48,572 nt of DNA from Piscinibacter caeni (GTDB taxonomy: Bacteria > Pseudomonadota > Gammaproteobacteria > Burkholderiales > Burkholderiaceae_C), in NCBI GenBank assembly GCA_003265685.1, contig KZ836115.1:16059-64630 (forward strand). Reading direction: 5' to 3'. This document shows positions 45,212 to 48,572 of this stretch, piece by piece. The position numbers and the translations under genes were made by a program. Positions within the stretch are counted from its first letter, which is position 1. Each line of letters opens with the position of its first letter. A model generated the notes under the pieces. That model did not search any database, was not told where the DNA came from, and saw only the letters and a program-made list of their open reading frames with translations.

Positions 45212-45963
45212 GTGGGTTGCTCCTCGGGCCGGGCCCGGATGAAGAACTCGCGGTTGCCGTCGCCGCCGGCGATGGGGCTCGCGAACCAGTCGCTCACCTG
45301 CAGGCCGCAGGCGGTGCAGGCCTTGCGCAGGCGCTGTTCGACACGGGCGTAGGCTGCCGGATCCCTGACGATCCCGCCCTTGCCGATGTCGGCCGGCTGC
45401 AGCTCGAACTGCGGCTTGACGAGCAGCAGCAGTTCGCCGCCGGGCGCGAGCCGCGGTGCGAGTGCCGGCAGCACCAGGGTCAGCGAAATGAACGACAAGT
45501 CGCCGACGATCAGGTCGTAACACGGCCGCGGCAGCCTTGCCTCCTGCAGCGCACGGGCGTTGAGGCCTTCCAGCGCCGTCACCCGCACATCGCTGCGCAG
45601 GCGCGGGTGCAGCTGGCCGTGGCCGACGTCGATGCCGGTCACGCTCGCCGCGCCGCGCGCCAGCAGCACGTCGGTGAAGCCGCCGGTGCTCTGGCCGACG
45701 TCCAGGCAGTGCCGGCCTTCGACCGCGAGTCCGGTGTGCGCCAGCGCGCCCTCGAGCTTGAGCCCGCCGCGCGACACCCAGCGCAGCTCGGCGTCGTCGG
45801 CGATCTCCAGCTCGCAGGCCTCGGGCAGCTCGTCGCCGGCCTTGCGCGGCACGGCCCAGCCCGCCGGCGCGCGCCAGCGCACCGCGCCCTGCGCGATCAG
45901 CCGCTGCGCGGCCGAACGCGAGGGCGCGAGGCCGCGCTGCACGAGCAGCTGGTCGGCCCGCAT
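45208..45963 (-). CDS. tlyA: TlyA-family rRNA 2'-O-methyltransferase / S4-domain protein
   Basis: A 251-residue protein. An S4 RNA-binding domain (about 1-60, MRADQLLVQRGLAPSRSAAQ) joins an FtsJ-like methyltransferase. The conserved Lys69 is in SRGGLKL, the SAM loop is CLDVGQSTGGFTDVLL (86-101), followed by GDLSFISL and VKPQFEL. Members methylate ribosomal RNA ribose or act as haemolysins in some reports. It lies between ahcY (13-base gap) and metF (4-base overlap), so a SAM-using enzyme is placed under SAH control. Confidence 0.93.
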   Translation of the reverse strand: MRADQLLVQRGLAPSRSAAQRLIAQGAVRWRAPAGWAVPRKAGDELPEACELEIADDAELRWVSRGGLKLEGALAHTGLAVEGRHCLDVGQSTGGFTDVLLARGAASVTGIDVGHGQLHPRLRSDVRVTALEGLNARALQEARLPRPCYDLIVGDLSFISLTLVLPALAPRLAPGGELLLLVKPQFELQPADIGKGGIVRDPAAYARVEQRLRKACTACGLQVSDWFASPIAGGDGNREFFIRARPEEQPT

Positions 45964-45976
45964 CGCCAGCCTGCGC

Positions 45977-47410
<1,434 letters not shown>

Positions 47411-47463
47411 GTGAAGCTCCATCGATCGAGGAACCCGCACGCCGAGCCAGGGGGAACTTGCAT

Positions 47464-47557
47464 GCTCACCCACGAGGTTTCTCGTGCGGGTGAGCGCCGT
47501 TGCAGAAGGGTTTCCGAGCCTGGGGTCCTGGGCGGACCTTGCAACGCTCCTCGGAAC
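47464..47557 (-). promoter_or_regulatory. S-adenosylhomocysteine riboswitch with downstream competing hairpin
   Basis: On the minus strand CCGAGGAGCGTTGCAA (47554-47539), CCAGGCTCGG (47523-47514) and TGCAACGGCGCTCACC (47504-47489) follow the SAH aptamer consensus as remembered. GAGC-GTTGCA pairs with TGCAAC-gg-CGCTC (P1), and CCGAG pairs with CTCGG. Overlapping the 3-prime side, GCTCACC-CG-CACGAG pairs with CTCGTG-GGTGAGC (47495-47464), sharing GCTC with P1, so the two folds exclude each other. SAH binding would favour expression of ahcY. No T run follows, so whether the platform acts on transcription or translation is open. Confidence 0.92.
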
Positions 47558-47564
47558 GGGGCGC

Positions 47565-47570
47565 ATTCTA
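47565..47570 (-). promoter_or_regulatory. -10 element of the SAH-riboswitch operon
   Basis: TAGAAT on the minus strand (5 of 6 for a -10 element). Transcription would begin about 7 bases downstream, right at the first bases of the aptamer. No -35 match was found at the expected distance. Confidence 0.45.
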
Positions 47571-47607
47571 GCGCGCGCCCCGGCGGCCTGCCGCGTGCAG
47601 AATCCCC

Positions 47608-48381
47608 ATGATGAGCGTGCTCGACAGCTTCCGCATCGACGGCCGGATTGCGTTGGTGACCGGCTCCTCGGCCGGCATCGGCCTGGCGTTGGCGCGTGCG
47701 CTGGCGCAGGCCGGCGCGACGGTGGTGCTCAACGGCCGCGACGCCGCTCGCCTCGGCCAGGCCGGCGCCGCGCTGCGCGCCGAGGGGCATGGGGTGCACG
47801 AACGTGCCTTCGACGTGACCCGGCGCGAGGCGGTCGACGCCGCCGTCGCGGCCATCGAGGCCGAGGTGGGACCGATCGACATCCTGGTCAACAACGCCGG
47901 CATGCAGCGCCGCGCGCCGTTCCAGGACTTCGCCGCCGCCGACTGGGACGCGATCATGCGCACCAACCTCGACAGCGTGTTCCACGTCGGCCAGGCGGTG
48001 GCGCGCCGCATGATCCCGCGCGGCCGCGGCCGCATCGTCAACACCTGCTCGGTGATGAGCGAGATCGGCCGGCCCGGCATCGCGCCCTACACCGCCAGCA
48101 AGGGCGCGCTGAAGATGCTCACCAAGGGCATGGCGGTCGACCTCGGCCCGCTGGGCATCACGGTCAACGGCATCGGCCCGGGTTACTTCCGCACCGAGCT
48201 GAACCAGGCGCTGGTGGACGACCCGGCCTTCAGCGCCTGGCTGGTGGGCCGCACGCCGAGCCGGCGCTGGGGCGAGCTCGACGACCTGGCCGGCGCGGTG
48301 GTGTTCCTCGCCAGCGACGCGGCGCGCTTCGTCAACGGTCACATCCTGTACGTCGACGGCGGCGTCACCGCGACGCTGTGA
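47608..48381 (+). CDS. SDR oxidoreductase, gluconate 5-dehydrogenase-like
   Basis: A 257-residue classical [20 protein letters not shown] is the TGxxxGIG cofactor loop, VNNAGMQRR the NNAG motif, and Ser with YTASKGALK the catalytic set. [29 protein letters not shown] and [22 protein letters not shown] resemble gluconate 5-dehydrogenases. That would place it in 5-keto-gluconate/gluconate interconversion, but substrate is not certain. ATGs at 47608 and 47611 are both possible. It is divergent from ahcY; the DMT gene start overlaps its stop. Confidence 0.9.
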   Translation: MMSVLDSFRIDGRIALVTGSSAGIGLALARALAQAGATVVLNGRDAARLGQAGAALRAEGHGVHERAFDVTRREAVDAAVAAIEAEVGPIDILVNNAGMQRRAPFQDFAAADWDAIMRTNLDSVFHVGQAVARRMIPRGRGRIVNTCSVMSEIGRPGIAPYTASKGALKMLTKGMAVDLGPLGITVNGIGPGYFRTELNQALVDDPAFSAWLVGRTPSRRWGELDDLAGAVVFLASDAARFVNGHILYVDGGVTATL

Positions 48382-48572
48382 GCCGCGCCGCCTTCGCGAC
48401 GCTGCTGCTGATCGCCTTCGTCATGGGGGCGAACCATGTCGCCGCGCGGGTGGCCTTCGACCATGGCACCGATGTCGCCACCGCGGTGGTGTTCCGCAGC
48501 GGCGTCACCGCGCTGGTGGTGGCCGTGCTGCTCGCGCCGCAGCGCCGCCAGATCCGCTTCGAGGCGCGGCAC
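48378..48572 (+). CDS. EamA/DMT-family transporter, N-terminal part (cut by window edge)
   Basis: GTG at 48378 overlaps the stop of the preceding gene (GTGA) and opens a frame of 65 codons to the window end. The translation has a first transmembrane helix (LLLIAFVMGANHVAARVAF) and a second (ATAVVFRSGVTALVVAVLL), with the helix pattern and Arg placement of the drug/metabolite transporter superfamily. Substrate is unknown. Coupling to the SDR suggests co-expression. Confidence 0.8.
   Translation, partial: MSRAAFATLLLIAFVMGANHVAARVAFDHGTDVATAVVFRSGVTALVVAVLLAPQRRQIRFEARH

Noticed and set aside
47539-47554. Reading the ahcY leader as a SAM riboswitch
   Set aside because: The conserved blocks and pairing match the SAH aptamer, and ahcY is the expected SAH-induced target.

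Overview
The window is 48.6 kb of very high-GC, gene-dense chromosome. Gene content and order fit a betaproteobacterium of the order Burkholderiales (Rubrivivax/Leptothrix/Methylibium-like, judged from remembered gene order and protein flavour, not from a search). Supporting blocks are lysM-dprA divergent from def-fmt, slt-epimerase-gst-cca, an ahcY-tlyA-metF operon behind an S-adenosylhomocysteine (SAH) riboswitch, class II fba next to purC, and AzlC/AzlD, DUF2917 and DUF6279 genes. No rRNA, tRNA, CRISPR, insertion sequence or prophage was seen. No gene-free stretch exceeds about 240 bases.

Layout. 1-5.9 kb: partial dprA and a LysM protein (minus), divergent from def-fmt, htpX, a small lipoprotein behind a flagellar-sigma-like promoter, and azlCD. 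5.9-14.7 kb: central carbon genes pgk, pyk, ppsA and fba, with ilvA and an HTH-GHKL-DUF4325 regulator. 14.7-19.5 kb: purC-X-purE-purK-sua5, where X is a foreign-looking helical-repeat gene. 19.5-26.4 kb: an SGNH-like lipoprotein, dacB (minus), then a tightly overlapping chain tsaB-rimI-uracil-DNA glycosylase-PAS/GGDEF/EAL. 26.4-32.8 kb: glmU, two lipoproteins, ttcA-folB-folM-like (minus), and MidA-like methyltransferase-DUF2905 (plus). 32.85-35.5 kb: a three-gene accessory cassette (minus). 35.6-40.7 kb: cca, gst, an NDUFA9-like epimerase and slt (minus). 40.7-43.6 kb: two 5-formyltetrahydrofolate cyclo-ligase genes around a LysR/DUF2917 pair and a TfoX-N gene. 43.6-48.6 kb: ompW, then the SAH-riboswitch operon ahcY-tlyA-metF, an SDR dehydrogenase and the start of a DMT transporter.

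Two regions stand out. First, about 1.5 kb of low-GC DNA (about 15.4-16.9 kb) starts inside purC, spans gene X and ends inside purE. The ends of two essential purine genes therefore share the foreign composition, as if a donor purC-X-purE segment had recombined in at conserved motifs. Second, the cassette between DUF2905 and cca encodes a two-helix membrane protein resembling putative phage abortive-infection proteins, a protein with a degenerate Nudix-like segment, and a three-helix membrane protein. It is translationally coupled at its first junction, has its own promoter and sits in an otherwise conserved neighbourhood. It is the best candidate here for an undescribed (possibly anti-phage) system.

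Regulatory structure is unusually visible. It includes the SAH aptamer with a competing downstream hairpin, a long hairpin sequestering the ompW ribosome-binding site, a perfect CRP-type palindrome before def, a HexR-like palindrome before pgk, a sigma-28-type promoter before the small lipoprotein, and a 21-bp dispersed GC-rich repeat in two intergenic gaps.
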